Source: Chersky-267 sp963744115 (GTDB lineage Bacteria > Chloroflexota > Limnocylindria > Limnocylindrales > CSP1-4). Taken from it: 64,000 nt of DNA. Made by a program: the position numbers and the translations under genes. Shown in pieces: positions 36,083-45,682 of this stretch. Under the pieces are notes generated by a model, which saw only the letters and a list, made by a program, of their open reading frames with translations, ran no database searches and was not told the DNA's origin. The stretch spans positions 124,001-188,000 of the forward strand of contig CAVUSI010000002.1 of assembly GCA_963744115.1 (NCBI GenBank), read 5' to 3'. How positions within the stretch are numbered: position 1 is the first letter of the stretch; each line of letters starts with the position of its first letter.

Positions 36083-38668
36083 TCAGCCCCGGACGACGAT
36101 GTTCACCAGGCGTCCGCCGGCGTGGATGACGCGGTCGGGGGTCCGGCCAGCCAGCAGCTCGACGATCCGCGGACGCTCGAGGACGAGGCGCTCCAGCTCG
36201 GCCTGATCGATCGCAGCCGCCACGATCACCTTGTCGCGGACCTTCCCGTTGACCTGGATCGGGACCTCGCGAGTCTCGTCGACGATCGCCGACGGGTCGA
36301 CCGAGGGCCAGGTCTCGAGATGGATCGACGACCGGGCCAGCCCAGCCGTCGCGGCCCGACGCGACCAGAGCTCGTCGGCGATGTGCGGCGCCGACGGCGC
36401 CAGCATCAGCAGCAGCAGGCGGATCGCCTCGTCCCAGGCCGCTCCACCGGCGACCTCGGATCCGCGGTAGCGGAACAGGGCGTTCGCCAGCTCCATCAGG
36501 TGGGCGACCATGGTGTTGAACCGGAAGCCCTCGTACTCCTCGGTCACCACCCGCAGCGTCCGGTGAGCGGCCATCCGGATCGCTCGCTCGGCGGCCGCGC
36601 TGTCCTCGCCCGGAGGGAGGCGGCCGGAGTCGGGGTCGCCCCCCTCGATGCCGTGCGGGTCGAGCGTCAGGGTCCAGACCCGGTTCAGGAAGCGATGGAC
36701 GCCGCCGATCCCGGTCGGGCTCCACGGGCCACCCTGGTCCCACGGTCCCATGAACATCAGGTACAGCCGGACGGTATCGGCCCCGTAGCGAGCGACGAGC
36801 TCGTCGGGGTCCTGGACGTTGCCCCGGGACTTGCTCATCCGCTCGCCGTCGGCACCCAGGATCTGGCCCTGGTTGAACAATCGCTTGAACGGCTCCCGAT
36901 CGGCGACCACGTCCAGGTCCGCCAGCGCCTTGGTGAAGAAGCGGCTGTACAGGAGGTGCATGACGGCGTGCTCGGCGCCGCCGGTGTACTGGTCGACGGG
37001 GGTCCACCGGTCGGCCAGCGCCCGATCCACGGCCACCCTGGCGTTGTGCGGCGAGAGGTAGCGGAACCAGTACCAGCTCGAGTCGACGAACGTGTCCATC
37101 GTGTCCGTCTCGCGACGCGCCGGCCGGCCGCAGCGGGGGCACGCCACGTCGAGGAAGGTCCGGTCGGTCTTGAGCGGGCTCTCACCACTGCCGTGGAAGT
37201 CGACCTCCTCGGGCAGTCGGACCGGCAGATCCTCCTCGGGCACCGGGACGATCCCGTCGGTGTCGCAGTAGATGACCGGGATCGGCGTTCCCCAGTAACG
37301 CTGCCGACTGACCAGCCAGTCGCGGATCCGATAGCTGACGGCCGGCTTGCCCTGGCCCATGGCCTCGAGGTCGGCCACGATCGCCCGGATCGCGTCCGGC
37401 ACCGGCAGGCCGTCATAGACGCCGGAGTTGACCAGGACGTCGGTCGGTGCCTTGCTGACGTAAGCGGCCTCGAGGTCGCCGCCACCAGCCTCCCCGCGGG
37501 AGTCCCCGGGTCGCACGACCTCGCGGATGTCGAGGCCGAACTGCCGGGCGAAGGCGAAGTCGCGCTCGTCGTGGGCGGGCACGGCCATGATCGCTCCGGT
37601 GCCGTAGCCGGACAGGACATAGTCCGCGATCCAGATCGGGATCCGCTCGCCGTTGACGGGGTTGATCGCATCCGTGCCGATCGGGACGCCGGTCTTCGGT
37701 CGGTCGGTGGACAGCCGCTCGATCTCGGTCTGGCGGCGGGCCTGGGCGACGTAGGCCTCGACGACCTCGCGCTGGGCGGGCGAGGTCAGGCGTTCGACGA
37801 GGGCATGCTCCGGCGCAAGGACCATGAACGTCGCGCCGAACAGGGTGTCCGGGCGGGTGGTGAAGACCCGGATCTCGTCGCCGCCGGGGGTCTGCTCGCC
37901 CGGTGCCGAGGTGAAGACGATCTCGCCGCCCTCGGACCGGCCGATCCAGTTCGTCTGTTGGATCTTGATCGGCTCCGGCCAGTCGATGCCGCCGAAGTCG
38001 AGCAGCTCGTCGGCGTAATCCGTGATCCGGAAGAACCACTGCTCGAGGTCGCGCTTCTCGACGAGCGCACCGCAGCGCCAGCAGCGTCGCTCGGGTCCCT
38101 CGACCTGCTCGCGGGCCAGCGTCCCGTCGTTGGGGCACCAGTCCACCGGCGCCTTGGCTCGGTACGCCAGCCCCGCCTCGAGGAACTTCAGGAAGATCCA
38201 TTGGTTCCAGCGGTAGTACTCGGGGGATGCCGTGACGAGCTCCTGCTCCCAGGGGAAGGTCGCGCCCATCGTCCGGAACTGGCGGCGCATATTCTCGAGG
38301 TTCCTCATCGTCCACGCCGCCGGATGGACGCCGTTCTTGATCGCGGCTCCCTCGGCCGGGAGCCCGAAGGCGTCGAAGCCGATCGGGAAGAAGACGTTGA
38401 AGCCGTGCATCCGCCGGAACCGGGCGAGTGCGTCGGTCGGGGTCACGATGTACCAGTGGCCGATGTGGAGGTCGCCCGACGGGTAGGGATACATCGTCAG
38501 GAGGTAGTACTTCGGCCGCGACTCGTCGGTCAGGTCCGTGTCGTTGAGGCCGAGCTTGTCCCAGCGTGCCTGCCATGCGGGCTCGATGGCGACCGGATCG
38601 TAGCGATCGATCCTGGACCGCTCGCGAGGGGCCGCGCGATCGGTCGGCGTCTCGTCGGTGGTGGCCAT
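36083..38668 (-). CDS. leuS: Leucyl-tRNA synthetase
   Basis: An 861-residue class Ia synthetase charging tRNA-Leu. It has the HIGH-type motif in PSGDLHIGHWY, a zinc-finger pair (CPNDG, RCWRCG), the editing CP1 domain with GTGAIMAVPAHDERD and the KMSKS-type ERMSKSRGN. The C-terminal anticodon and Leu-specific domains are complete. GGGATCTC-type leader and a hairpin precede the start. It stands alone between convergent and divergent neighbours. Confidence 0.97.
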   Translation of the reverse strand: MATTDETPTDRAAPRERSRIDRYDPVAIEPAWQARWDKLGLNDTDLTDESRPKYYLLTMYPYPSGDLHIGHWYIVTPTDALARFRRMHGFNVFFPIGFDAFGLPAEGAAIKNGVHPAAWTMRNLENMRRQFRTMGATFPWEQELVTASPEYYRWNQWIFLKFLEAGLAYRAKAPVDWCPNDGTLAREQVEGPERRCWRCGALVEKRDLEQWFFRITDYADELLDFGGIDWPEPIKIQQTNWIGRSEGGEIVFTSAPGEQTPGGDEIRVFTTRPDTLFGATFMVLAPEHALVERLTSPAQREVVEAYVAQARRQTEIERLSTDRPKTGVPIGTDAINPVNGERIPIWIADYVLSGYGTGAIMAVPAHDERDFAFARQFGLDIREVVRPGDSRGEAGGGDLEAAYVSKAPTDVLVNSGVYDGLPVPDAIRAIVADLEAMGQGKPAVSYRIRDWLVSRQRYWGTPIPVIYCDTDGIVPVPEEDLPVRLPEEVDFHGSGESPLKTDRTFLDVACPRCGRPARRETDTMDTFVDSSWYWFRYLSPHNARVAVDRALADRWTPVDQYTGGAEHAVMHLLYSRFFTKALADLDVVADREPFKRLFNQGQILGADGERMSKSRGNVQDPDELVARYGADTVRLYLMFMGPWDQGGPWSPTGIGGVHRFLNRVWTLTLDPHGIEGGDPDSGRLPPGEDSAAAERAIRMAAHRTLRVVTEEYEGFRFNTMVAHLMELANALFRYRGSEVAGGAAWDEAIRLLLLMLAPSAPHIADELWSRRAATAGLARSSIHLETWPSVDPSAIVDETREVPIQVNGKVRDKVIVAAAIDQAELERLVLERPRIVELLAGRTPDRVIHAGGRLVNIVVRG

Positions 38669-38694
38669 CTCGGGATCTCATCCTCTCGACAGTG

Positions 38695-38722
38695 GACCCC
38701 CCGCCGATCCCGGTGGGGGGTC
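38695..38722 (-). promoter_or_regulatory. Hairpin in the leuS leader
   Basis: GACCCCCC at 38695-38702 pairs with GGGGGGTC at 38715-38722 around a 12-base loop, about 27 bases upstream of the leuS start codon. A TACACT on the minus strand (38774-38769) could be the -10 box, giving a leader of about 95 bases. This could affect translation or act as an attenuator. No T-box consensus was found. Confidence 0.4.
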
Positions 38723-38881
38723 TGATGAGCTCCGGGGATCGTCCCGTGACCCCGCGGCGAGGGCCTTGAGTGTATCACCCGGGATGGCCGCGACCGTCCC
38801 CACGGACGACCCATCCGGTCGTGATCCGGCTGGTCCGTTCGTCCCGGTGCGCGTCGGCGGACCTCGGCGTACAGTCGCCCG

Positions 38882-39844
38882 GTGACAGCTCGTCGATCTC
38901 GCTGGAGCCGGTTCGCGCGCCGCGTCATGCCGTTCGGGGTCGCCCTCGCGCTCCTCGCCGGGTGCGATCCGACGTCGTCGCAAACGGCGGGGACCCCCGG
39001 GGCCGCGATCGTCACGACCGCTCCGACGGTCCGACCCACACCTCGACCGACGTCCGCCCCGACCCCGACGCCGACCCCGACGCCCACCCCCACGCCGAGC
39101 CCGACCGCGAGTCCGGCTGCGTCCGTCGACACGCTGACGACGCCGTGCCCGGGAAAGGCACCCACCGACGCCAAGGCTGGCAAGTCCGCCTCCGTCCAGA
39201 GCCGCAACTGGTCGGGCTTCGTGGCGACCGGTGCCACGACGTTCTCGTGCGTCGAGGCGGTCTGGACGCAGCCCAAGGTCCGCTGCCACGGCTCGGCCGA
39301 GCAGGCGGCCGTCTACTGGGTGGGCCTCGGCGGCTACGATCATCACTCGCTCGTCCAGATCGGAACGGAGTCGGCCTGCGTCGGCGGCGTCGCCCAGGCG
39401 GCCGCGTGGCACGAGTCGCTCCCGCGCGAGACCTACGCCCTCCGGGCGAACCTCCGGATCCGCGTCGGCGATCGGATCTGGGGTCAGGTCCGTTCGCTGG
39501 GCAACGGCCACTATCGGATGACGCTGGTCAACCTGACGACGCGCAAGCGCGTGTCGATCCCCATCGTCAACACCACCCTCAGGCGGACCTCGGCGGAGTG
39601 GATCGTCGAGGCACCGACCGGTGGCTGCCCCCAGGCATGTCGCACCCTGCGGATGCCCGACTTCAAGACGTTCGCCTTCGAGGAGGCGTGGCTGAGCCTG
39701 GCCGGGGCGCGGCGGCCGCTGGTCGGATCCAAGTTCGTCCGCGCCGAGGAGGCGATGGTGGCGGCCGACGGCCGGATCCGCTCGGAGGTGACCGCCACCG
39801 GCCCGGACGGCACGTCGTTCTCGGTGCGCTGGCGTCGCCCGTAG
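38882..39844 (+). CDS. Secreted G1-type (eqolisin-like) glutamic peptidase lipoprotein
   Basis: A 320-residue exported protein. The signal peptide ends with a lipobox (ALLAGC), then a TPTPTP linker of about 35 residues. The catalytic domain has the G1 landmarks NWSGFVATG, VEAVWTQPKV, VYWVGLGG, AAAWHESLP and SAEWIVEAP. In G1 peptidases the catalytic pair is one Gln and one Glu, both represented here. GTG 38882 lies six bases after TACAGT (38870-38875), so a leaderless mRNA is likely. It probably degrades proteins outside the cell, and G1 enzymes favour acid pH. Confidence 0.75.
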   Translation: MTARRSRWSRFARRVMPFGVALALLAGCDPTSSQTAGTPGAAIVTTAPTVRPTPRPTSAPTPTPTPTPTPTPSPTASPAASVDTLTTPCPGKAPTDAKAGKSASVQSRNWSGFVATGATTFSCVEAVWTQPKVRCHGSAEQAAVYWVGLGGYDHHSLVQIGTESACVGGVAQAAAWHESLPRETYALRANLRIRVGDRIWGQVRSLGNGHYRMTLVNLTTRKRVSIPIVNTTLRRTSAEWIVEAPTGGCPQACRTLRMPDFKTFAFEEAWLSLAGARRPLVGSKFVRAEEAMVAADGRIRSEVTATGPDGTSFSVRWRRP

Positions 39845-39871
39845 CGGTTCGAGGGGGTCCGGCGAGCGGAG

Positions 39872-39947
39872 TGGTGGAGCTACGGGGACTCGAACCCCGG
39901 ACCTCCTGCATGCCATGCAGGCGCTCTTCCAGCTGAGCTATAGCCCC
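39872..39947 (-). tRNA. tRNA-Ala(GGC)
   Basis: A complete 76-base cloverleaf with encoded CCA. Acceptor GGGGCTA pairs with TAGCTCC, the D arm is AGCTCAGCTGG, the anticodon arm is CCTGC-ATGGCAT-GCAGG giving anticodon GGC, and the T arm is CGGGG-TTCGAGT-CCCCG. It reads GCC and GCU. Confidence 0.95.
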
Positions 39948-40036
39948 ACGGGACGGGCAGTATATCAGCGGATCGGCGCCCGCCGGTCACCGGCTCCGGG
40001 CGCCGAAGGCTGGCGTCCGTGTGTCACCATCGGTCG

Positions 40037-41658
40037 GTGACCGCGTTCGATCTGCTCATCCGCGGCGGCACCGTCGTCGACGGGACGGGCGCGCCCGGGA
40101 CGCTCGCCGATGTCGGCGTCGTCGGCGACCGGATCAAGGCGATCGGGGATCTCTCCGCCGCCGACGAGAAGGGGGTCGCGGTCGTGATCGACGCGACCGG
40201 CCGGATCGTGTGCCCCGGCTTCATCGACGTGCACGGGCACTCCGACGCGTCGATCCTGGTCGATCCGGCGATCGCCAGCCACCTCCATCAGGGTTTCACC
40301 ACCCAGCTGTCGGGGAACTGCGGCGACACCCTCGCGCCCCTGGCCGAACCGGGCCGCGAGATGGTCGAGCTGGCTCTGGCGGGGACCGGCGTCGAGCCGA
40401 CCTGGTCGACGTTCGGTGGATACCTCGGGGTCGTCGAGCGCCTGCGGCTCGGGCCGAACCACGCCTTCCTGGTCGGCCACGGCACCATCCGCGGCGCCGT
40501 CCTGGGACCGACCTCATCGCGCCGCGACCGAGACCGACCTCAAGGCGATGATCCGCCACCTCAAGGAGGCGCTCGACGCCGGAGCCGTCGGCCTGAGCTC
40601 CGGCTTGATCTATCCGCCCGGCCTGTACGCCGGCGCCGATGAGCTCGAGCGCCTGGCGGCGGTGACGGCGCGTCGCGGCGGTCTGTATGCCACCCACATC
40701 CGGAACGAGTCCGACGACCTGTTCGCGGCACTCGACGAGGCCGTCGCCACGATCCGCGCGGCGGGCTCCGGCGCGATGCTCCAGGTGTCGCATCTCAAGG
40801 CCGGGTCGCGGTCGATGTGGGGTCACGGGCCGGAGGCGGTCGAGCGGTTGGCGCAAGCCCGAGCTGACGGTCTCGACGTGGCCGCCGACCAGTACCCGTA
40901 CACCGCCGCCGCCACGACCCTGGAGATCATCCTGCCACCGGCCATGATGGCGATGTCGATCGAGGCGATCGTCCAGTCGCTCGGCGATCCTGACGTCCGG
41001 GACCGGATCAAGCGCGAGATCGCCGGCGGCGTGCCGGGTTGGGAGAACGCGGGCGCCGACCCGGGCTGGGCCGGCCTGCGGATCGCCGACTCGCGGACGC
41101 ATCGAGACTGGGCCGGCCACACCCTCGCCGAGCTCGCGGCGGAGTTCGATCGCGATCCGGCCGACGTGGCGTTCGGCCTGCTCGTCGACGACCGGCTCGA
41201 TACCTCGATCGTGATGGAATGCATGACCGAACCGGACGTGGACGCGATCATGGCCGTGCCCTGGATCGCCGTCTGCACCGATGCCGGAGGCCGGCGCCCG
41301 GGCCACAGCCACCTCGGCTCGGGGGTGCCGCACCCGCGCGCCTACGGCACGGCGCCGCGGGTCCTCGGCCGGTACGTCCGCGACCGTGGGGATCCTGTCG
41401 CTCGAGTCGGCCATCGCCAAGCTGACCTCGGTACCCGCGGATCGGATCGGGTTGCGCGGGCGCGGGGTCCTGCGCCAGAAGGCGTTCGCGGACGTGGTCG
41501 TGTTCGATCCGTCGACCGTCGGCGACCTCGCGACGGAGCTCGATCCGCACCGCTATCCCGCCGGGATCGAGCACGTCATCGTCAACGGCGTCCAGGCGAT
41601 CGCCGACGGCGTCGAGACCGATCAGCGGCCCGGCCGGCTGCTGCGCCGGGAGCGATGA
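40037..41658 (+). pseudogene. N-acyl-D-amino-acid deacylase/amidohydrolase with two +1 frameshifts
   Basis: A metal-dependent amidohydrolase of the D-aminoacylase group, starting at GTG 40037. It has DLLIRGGTVVDGTG, the metal motif GFIDVHGHSD, GNCGDTLAP, GLSSGLIYPPG and the later QVSHLKA and TDAGG ligands. The frame shifts near 40514 (before HRAATETDLKAM) and near 41390 (before ILSLESAIAKLT). The length is 3n+2, as two insertions predict; the restored protein is about 539 residues, normal for the family. It may be a broken gene or consensus errors. The stop overlaps the next ATG. Confidence 0.75.
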
Positions 41659-42524
41659 GCCCCACCGCGCGGCCGTCACGGCCCGCCGCCCGACCCCCGG
41701 CGGTGACCGAATCGATCGAGCGGACGATCCTGCCCGGCGGACCCCTCACCTACACCCTGCGTCGATCGCACCGCGCCCACCGTCTGCGCCTGGTCGTGGA
41801 CCCCCGGCGAGGCGTCGTCGTCACGATCCCGGCCCGACGACCCGGTGCCCGCGATGCGGCGGCGCACGTCGAGCCGTTCCTGCGCGAGCGAGAGCCCTGG
41901 ATCCGGGGCCACCTGGCCCGCCACGAGCAGGAGCGGGCGGCCGTCGCCGGGGCCTCGGCCGAGGCGCTCGTCGACGGCGCGCGTCTGCGGCTGCGCGGCG
42001 TCGTCCACGTCCTGCGGGTCGAGTCGGACGACGGTCAGGCGCGACGGTCCAGTGTCCTGTCCGGGTGGTCGGCGCTCGACGGAGCGAGCGGCGTCGACAT
42101 CGCCGGGGGCGTCTCCGAGATCGTCGTCCGCGTCTCGCCGGCCGATCGCCGACCGCTCGCGACCGTCCTCGAGGCGTGGCTCCGCGAACGAGCCGTCGCC
42201 GACATCGACGCGGCGATCGATCGGCATGCGACCGCCCTCGGCGTCAGCCCGGGCCGGGTGTCGATCCGCGACCCCCGGACCCGCTGGGGGAGTGCTTCGC
42301 GATCGGGTCGCCTCGCCTTCTCCTGGCGCCTCGTCCTGGCGCCGCCCGAAGCGCTCGAGACGGTCGTCGTCCACGAGCTCGCCCACCTCCTGGTGTTCGG
42401 GCACGGCCCGGGGTTCTGGGCGGTGGTCGCGTCGCGGATCCCCGATCACCTGGCCTGGCGGCGCTGGCTTCGCGAGCACTCGGTCGAGCTGCATGCGGCC
42501 CTTGCCGCCGATCCGCCCGGGTAG
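41655..42524 (+). CDS. YgjP-like (DUF45) zinc metallopeptidase
   Basis: A 289-residue protein with the C-terminal HELAHLLVFGHGPGFW signature, a zinc HExxH motif with third His, typical of YgjP/WrpA-like peptidases. The central TRWGSASRSGRLAFSWRL segment precedes it as in the family. An N-terminal variable region covers about 100 residues. The ATG overlaps the amidohydrolase stop. The biological substrate is unknown. Confidence 0.82.
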   Translation: MSPTARPSRPAARPPAVTESIERTILPGGPLTYTLRRSHRAHRLRLVVDPRRGVVVTIPARRPGARDAAAHVEPFLREREPWIRGHLARHEQERAAVAGASAEALVDGARLRLRGVVHVLRVESDDGQARRSSVLSGWSALDGASGVDIAGGVSEIVVRVSPADRRPLATVLEAWLRERAVADIDAAIDRHATALGVSPGRVSIRDPRTRWGSASRSGRLAFSWRLVLAPPEALETVVVHELAHLLVFGHGPGFWAVVASRIPDHLAWRRWLREHSVELHAALAADPPG

Positions 42525-42526
42525 GG

Positions 42527-43144
42527 TCAGCCGACGACGAGCAGCAGCAGCCCGACGCCCATTGCCGCGATCCCCACGACATCCAGCGGGACGATCCGTC
42601 GCAGCATGGCGGTCCGGATCGCGGCCAGGTCGGCATCCGTGGCGGTCGCCGCCGTGAGCGAGCGACCGCCGGTCCAGCCGATCGCCAGGGCGCATGCCCC
42701 GCCGACGATCCCGACCACGACGAACGGCCAGTCCGGCGGTGCGGCCGTGCCACGCTCATCCAGGACGATGGCGAGGATCCCGGTCACCGCGCCGAGGGTG
42801 CCGAGTCCGATCGTGAACATCGCTCCGAGGAGCGCCGCCTGGGGGTCCACTCGACCCGCGTGACGGGCGATGATCCCGATGCCGAGCAGTGCCCCGGCCA
42901 CGGCCAGGCCGGCGACGAGGAGCGCCGAGCTCTGACCGGCCGCCTCGCCCAGTTCGACGGCAAGGAGGCCGACCACCACGGCCAGGACGCCGATGCCCTG
43001 GATGAACGCGGCCGCGATCGTCAGCAGTGCGCGGATCCGGGGCGCGTCGGTCCGGACAGCGGCGGGCCTCGAGCGGGATGCCAGCAGGCCGAGGCCGATG
43101 GCGGCGCCGAGCAGGACCAGGCCGGTCATCGCCAGAGGCCCCAT
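42527..43144 (-). CDS. Multi-pass membrane protein
   Basis: A 205-residue integral membrane protein with about five to six helices, including the near-repeat units FIQGIGVLAVVVGLLAVEL and MFTIGLGTLGAVTGILAIVL. This resembles duplicated helical-hairpin proteolipids like F-type ATPase subunit c, but the essential acidic residue pattern is not clear. ATG 43144 has GGAGGA eight bases upstream. Function unknown. It converges on the YgjP-type gene, stops two bases apart. Confidence 0.65.
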   Translation of the reverse strand: MGPLAMTGLVLLGAAIGLGLLASRSRPAAVRTDAPRIRALLTIAAAFIQGIGVLAVVVGLLAVELGEAAGQSSALLVAGLAVAGALLGIGIIARHAGRVDPQAALLGAMFTIGLGTLGAVTGILAIVLDERGTAAPPDWPFVVVGIVGGACALAIGWTGGRSLTAATATDADLAAIRTAMLRRIVPLDVVGIAAMGVGLLLLVVG

Positions 43145-43235
43145 CCCGTTTGTCCTCCTCGAGCCGGCGGCGGCCGGACGCCGGGGTCGACCGCGTCGAA
43201 CGACAGTGTGGCAGGCCGTCATCGTCGGGGATGGG

Positions 43236-43311
43236 TGGTGGAGATGAGGGGACTCGAACCCCTGGCCTCCGCGATGCGAACGCGGCGCTCTTCCAGCTGA
43301 GCTACATCCCC
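43236..43311 (-). tRNA. tRNA-Ala(CGC)
   Basis: A 76-base cloverleaf with encoded CCA. Acceptor GGGGATG/CATCTCC, D arm AGCTCAGCTGG, anticodon arm CCGCG-TTCGCAT-CGCGG giving anticodon CGC, T arm AGGGG-TTCGAGT-CCCCT. It reads GCG, a heavily used alanine codon in this genome. Confidence 0.95.
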
Positions 43312-43399
43312 ACGAGGGTCGTGCCGGGCGGCGACGGATCGCGGCACCCGGGACCGGTGCGAGAGTGTAGCACGAGGCCTCCATCGCGCCGGCCGCCCC

Positions 43400-43428
43400 T
43401 TGACGAGATAGAACATCCGTTCTATCGT
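43400..43428 (+). promoter_or_regulatory. SOS promoter and LexA-type box of imuA
   Basis: TTGACG (43400-43405) and TATCGT (43423-43428) have a 17-base spacer. Inside it lies a perfect dyad GATAGAAC-ATCC-GTTCTATC at 43407-43426, containing the GAACN4GTTC core of Gram-positive-type LexA operators. Repressor binding would cover the promoter. The start codon at 43439 is 10 bases after the -10 box, so the mRNA is nearly leaderless. Confidence 0.85.
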
Positions 43429-43438
43429 GAGCCGTCCG

Positions 43439-44544
43439 ATGACGACCCTTCCCACGGACGTGACGGCGGCCCTGGCGTCTCTCCAGACGCGCTGGGGAGA
43501 CGCCGCTCCACGGGTCGGTGGGTCGGCGCACGGCGGGCACGATCCGGGCGTCGGGTCGGTCGTCGGCGCGCTCGCGATGGTGCCGCTCCCGGACGGACCG
43601 GACCCGCGACCCACCCGGATCGCCGACGACGACCGGGTCATCTCGACCGGGTTCCCCGCGCTGGATGCCATCCTCGGCACGGGCGGGATCCCGCGCTCGG
43701 CCGGGCTGGCCGTGCGCGGCGACGTGTCGAGCGGCAAGACCACCCTCGCCCTGCGACTGGCCGCCGGCGCGCAGGCGGCGGGCTCGATCGTGGCCTACGT
43801 GGACCTTGCCAGGAGCCTCGATCCGGTCGAGGCGGTCGCCCGTGGGGTCAGCCTCGAATGGCTGGTCGTCCTCGAACCGGCATCGCTCGAGGAGGCGCTG
43901 GCCATGGCCGGGGCGCTCGTGGCGGGACGGTCCGTGGACATGCTCATCGTGGACCTGCCGGCGTCCGGCGGTCCGAGTCGCACCACCCGGGAGGCCTCCG
44001 ACCCGAGCCGGTCCCGGCGAGACGGTCGGCGTCCCCCTCGATCGCGGATCGCCTCGGGCGTCTCGCGGCACTCGCCCGTCGGTCGGACGTCCTGCTCGTG
44101 GTCCTCGAGCCACCGGGACTGCCTGGCCCGGTCTCGAGCGCCATCGCCGGATCGACCGGCCTGCGCCTCGAGCTCGCTCGACGCGCCTGGGTCCGCCTCG
44201 GCCGCGATGTCATCGGGCAGCGGACCGAGGTGGTGATCGCCCGGAACCGGGCGGGTCCGCCGGGGCGGCGAGCGGAGCTCCGGATCCTCTACGCGGAGGG
44301 CGGCGGGCGGGACGCCTGTCTCCTCCACGAGCCGCTTCTCACCGACGCCCCCATCACCGTCCAGCCATGGATCGACCATCGTGCGACTGCTCCACCTCCT
44401 CTGGCCGCATCTCCCCCTCCGCCTCGTCCGCGCGCGCGCGACCGCGGACCCGGGCTTCGGATCGTTCCCGACCGGACCGGTCGTCCTCGGCGGACGACCG
44501 TGGACCGACGGGACGGTCCTCGACGCGAACCCGTCGGCTCGTGA
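43439..44544 (+). CDS. imuA: ImuA-like RecA-fold mutasome protein (one frameshift)
   Basis: A RecA-superfamily NTPase of the ImuA/ImuA-prime type. After STGFPALDAILGTGGIPRS it has a Walker A-like GDVSSGKTTLALRL, then VAYVDLARSLDP and MLIVDLPASGG. The frame breaks near 43970-43985: one base is missing, and the rest continues in another frame (SIADRLGRLAALARRSDVLLVVLEPPGLPGPVSS) to 44544. The 3n+2 length agrees with a one-base deletion. The tail overlaps imuB by 164 bases, so the true end may be earlier. It lies just after a LexA box and would recruit DnaE2/ImuB. Confidence 0.75.
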
Positions 44545-45682
44545 CCTCGGGGTTCGACGCGGGCAACCGCTCGGATCCGCCCATCGACTGGCTCCGGAAG
44601 CCACGTTCCTCGACCCCGACCCGGCCGCGGACCGGGCGACGATCGAGCGGGCGCTGGAGGCGCTCGAGGGGTTCAGCCCCGGTGTCGCCGGCGCGCCCGA
44701 CCCCGCCGACCCGGCCTTCGGGCTGCTCGAGGTCCAGATCGACGGGCTCGAGCGGTTGTGGGGACCCGAGCCGGTCCTCGTGGAGCGGATCGTCAAGGTG
44801 CTGTCCGGGATCCTTCCAGGTGCTCCCCGGATCGGGATCGCCGGGACGCGGTTCGCGGCGACCACCGCCGCCGGGGCGGCGGAGGCCCCCGGCCATCCGT
44901 GGATCGTGGAACCGGGCGGCGAGGCGGCCTTCCTCGGGCCACTCCCGGCCGCTCTGCTGACCCCGGACCCGGATGTCCGGGCCCGGCTCAGCAGGTTCGG
45001 GTTGCGTCGGATCGATGCGGTCGCGACGCTGCCCCGCTCGGCACTGATCGCCCGGTTCGGTGCCGAGGGCGAGCGGATCCACGCCCGGGCCAACGGGCAG
45101 GAGATCGTCGCGTTCCGGCCCCATCGCGCCGCCGAGCGACTCGTCCTGGGGCTGGGGCTCGAACCGCCGATCGAGGACCTCGAGCCGTTGCGGTTCGTGC
45201 TCCACCGGCTGGCCGGCGCGCTCGGCGATCAGCTCCTGGCTCGGGGCGCGGCGGCCGGTCGGGTCGAGCTGCGTCTCGAGCTCGATCCAGCGTTCGCCCG
45301 GCGGGGGACGCCGACCGCGCTCGCCATCGAACAGCGCTTCCCCGAGCCCACGGCCGAGGGTGAGGCGATCGATCGGCTCCTGTTCGCCAGGCTCGAGCGG
45401 GAGCCACCGCCGGCCGCGATCGCTCGGCTCGAGCTCGAGCTCGCCGAGGTCGCCCCGGCGACCGGTCAGCAGCTCGCCCTGTTCGTTCCCCAGGCTGCTC
45501 GTGCCGCCCGGCTCGGCTGGCAGCTCGCCCGGCTCGCCCTCGCCTACGGGGAGGATCGGATCGGTCGGGTCGAGCTCACGGATCCCGAAGCGACCCTGCC
45601 CGAGGCTCGTTGGCGGCGGCTGCCGATCGGGTCGGGTTCGGCGGGCGGGTTCCACCCGATCGTCCCGGAGCCGGGCCGGTGA
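44381..45682 (+). CDS. imuB: ImuB, catalytically degenerate Y-family polymerase homologue
   Basis: A 433-residue protein of the ImuB group within the DinB superfamily. The opening MRLLHLLWPHLPLRL replaces the usual D-containing strand, and the SVDE-type motif appears as LEVQIDGLERLWG, so the catalytic acidic residues are not intact. The helix-hairpin-helix thumb (FGLRRIDAVATLPRSALIARFG) and little-finger region are present. A QQLALFVPQ segment near the end could be a beta-clamp motif. GTG start; the stop overlaps the following gene by GTGA. It serves as the adaptor for DnaE2 in mutagenic repair. Confidence 0.85.
   Translation: MRLLHLLWPHLPLRLVRARATADPGFGSFPTGPVVLGGRPWTDGTVLDANPSARDLGVRRGQPLGSAHRLAPEATFLDPDPAADRATIERALEALEGFSPGVAGAPDPADPAFGLLEVQIDGLERLWGPEPVLVERIVKVLSGILPGAPRIGIAGTRFAATTAAGAAEAPGHPWIVEPGGEAAFLGPLPAALLTPDPDVRARLSRFGLRRIDAVATLPRSALIARFGAEGERIHARANGQEIVAFRPHRAAERLVLGLGLEPPIEDLEPLRFVLHRLAGALGDQLLARGAAAGRVELRLELDPAFARRGTPTALAIEQRFPEPTAEGEAIDRLLFARLEREPPPAAIARLELELAEVAPATGQQLALFVPQAARAARLGWQLARLALAYGEDRIGRVELTDPEATLPEARWRRLPIGSGSAGGFHPIVPEPGR

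Noticed and set aside
38669..38800. T-box riboswitch in the leuS leader
   Set aside because: A hairpin exists, but the conserved T-box sequence and a matching specifier loop could not be found.
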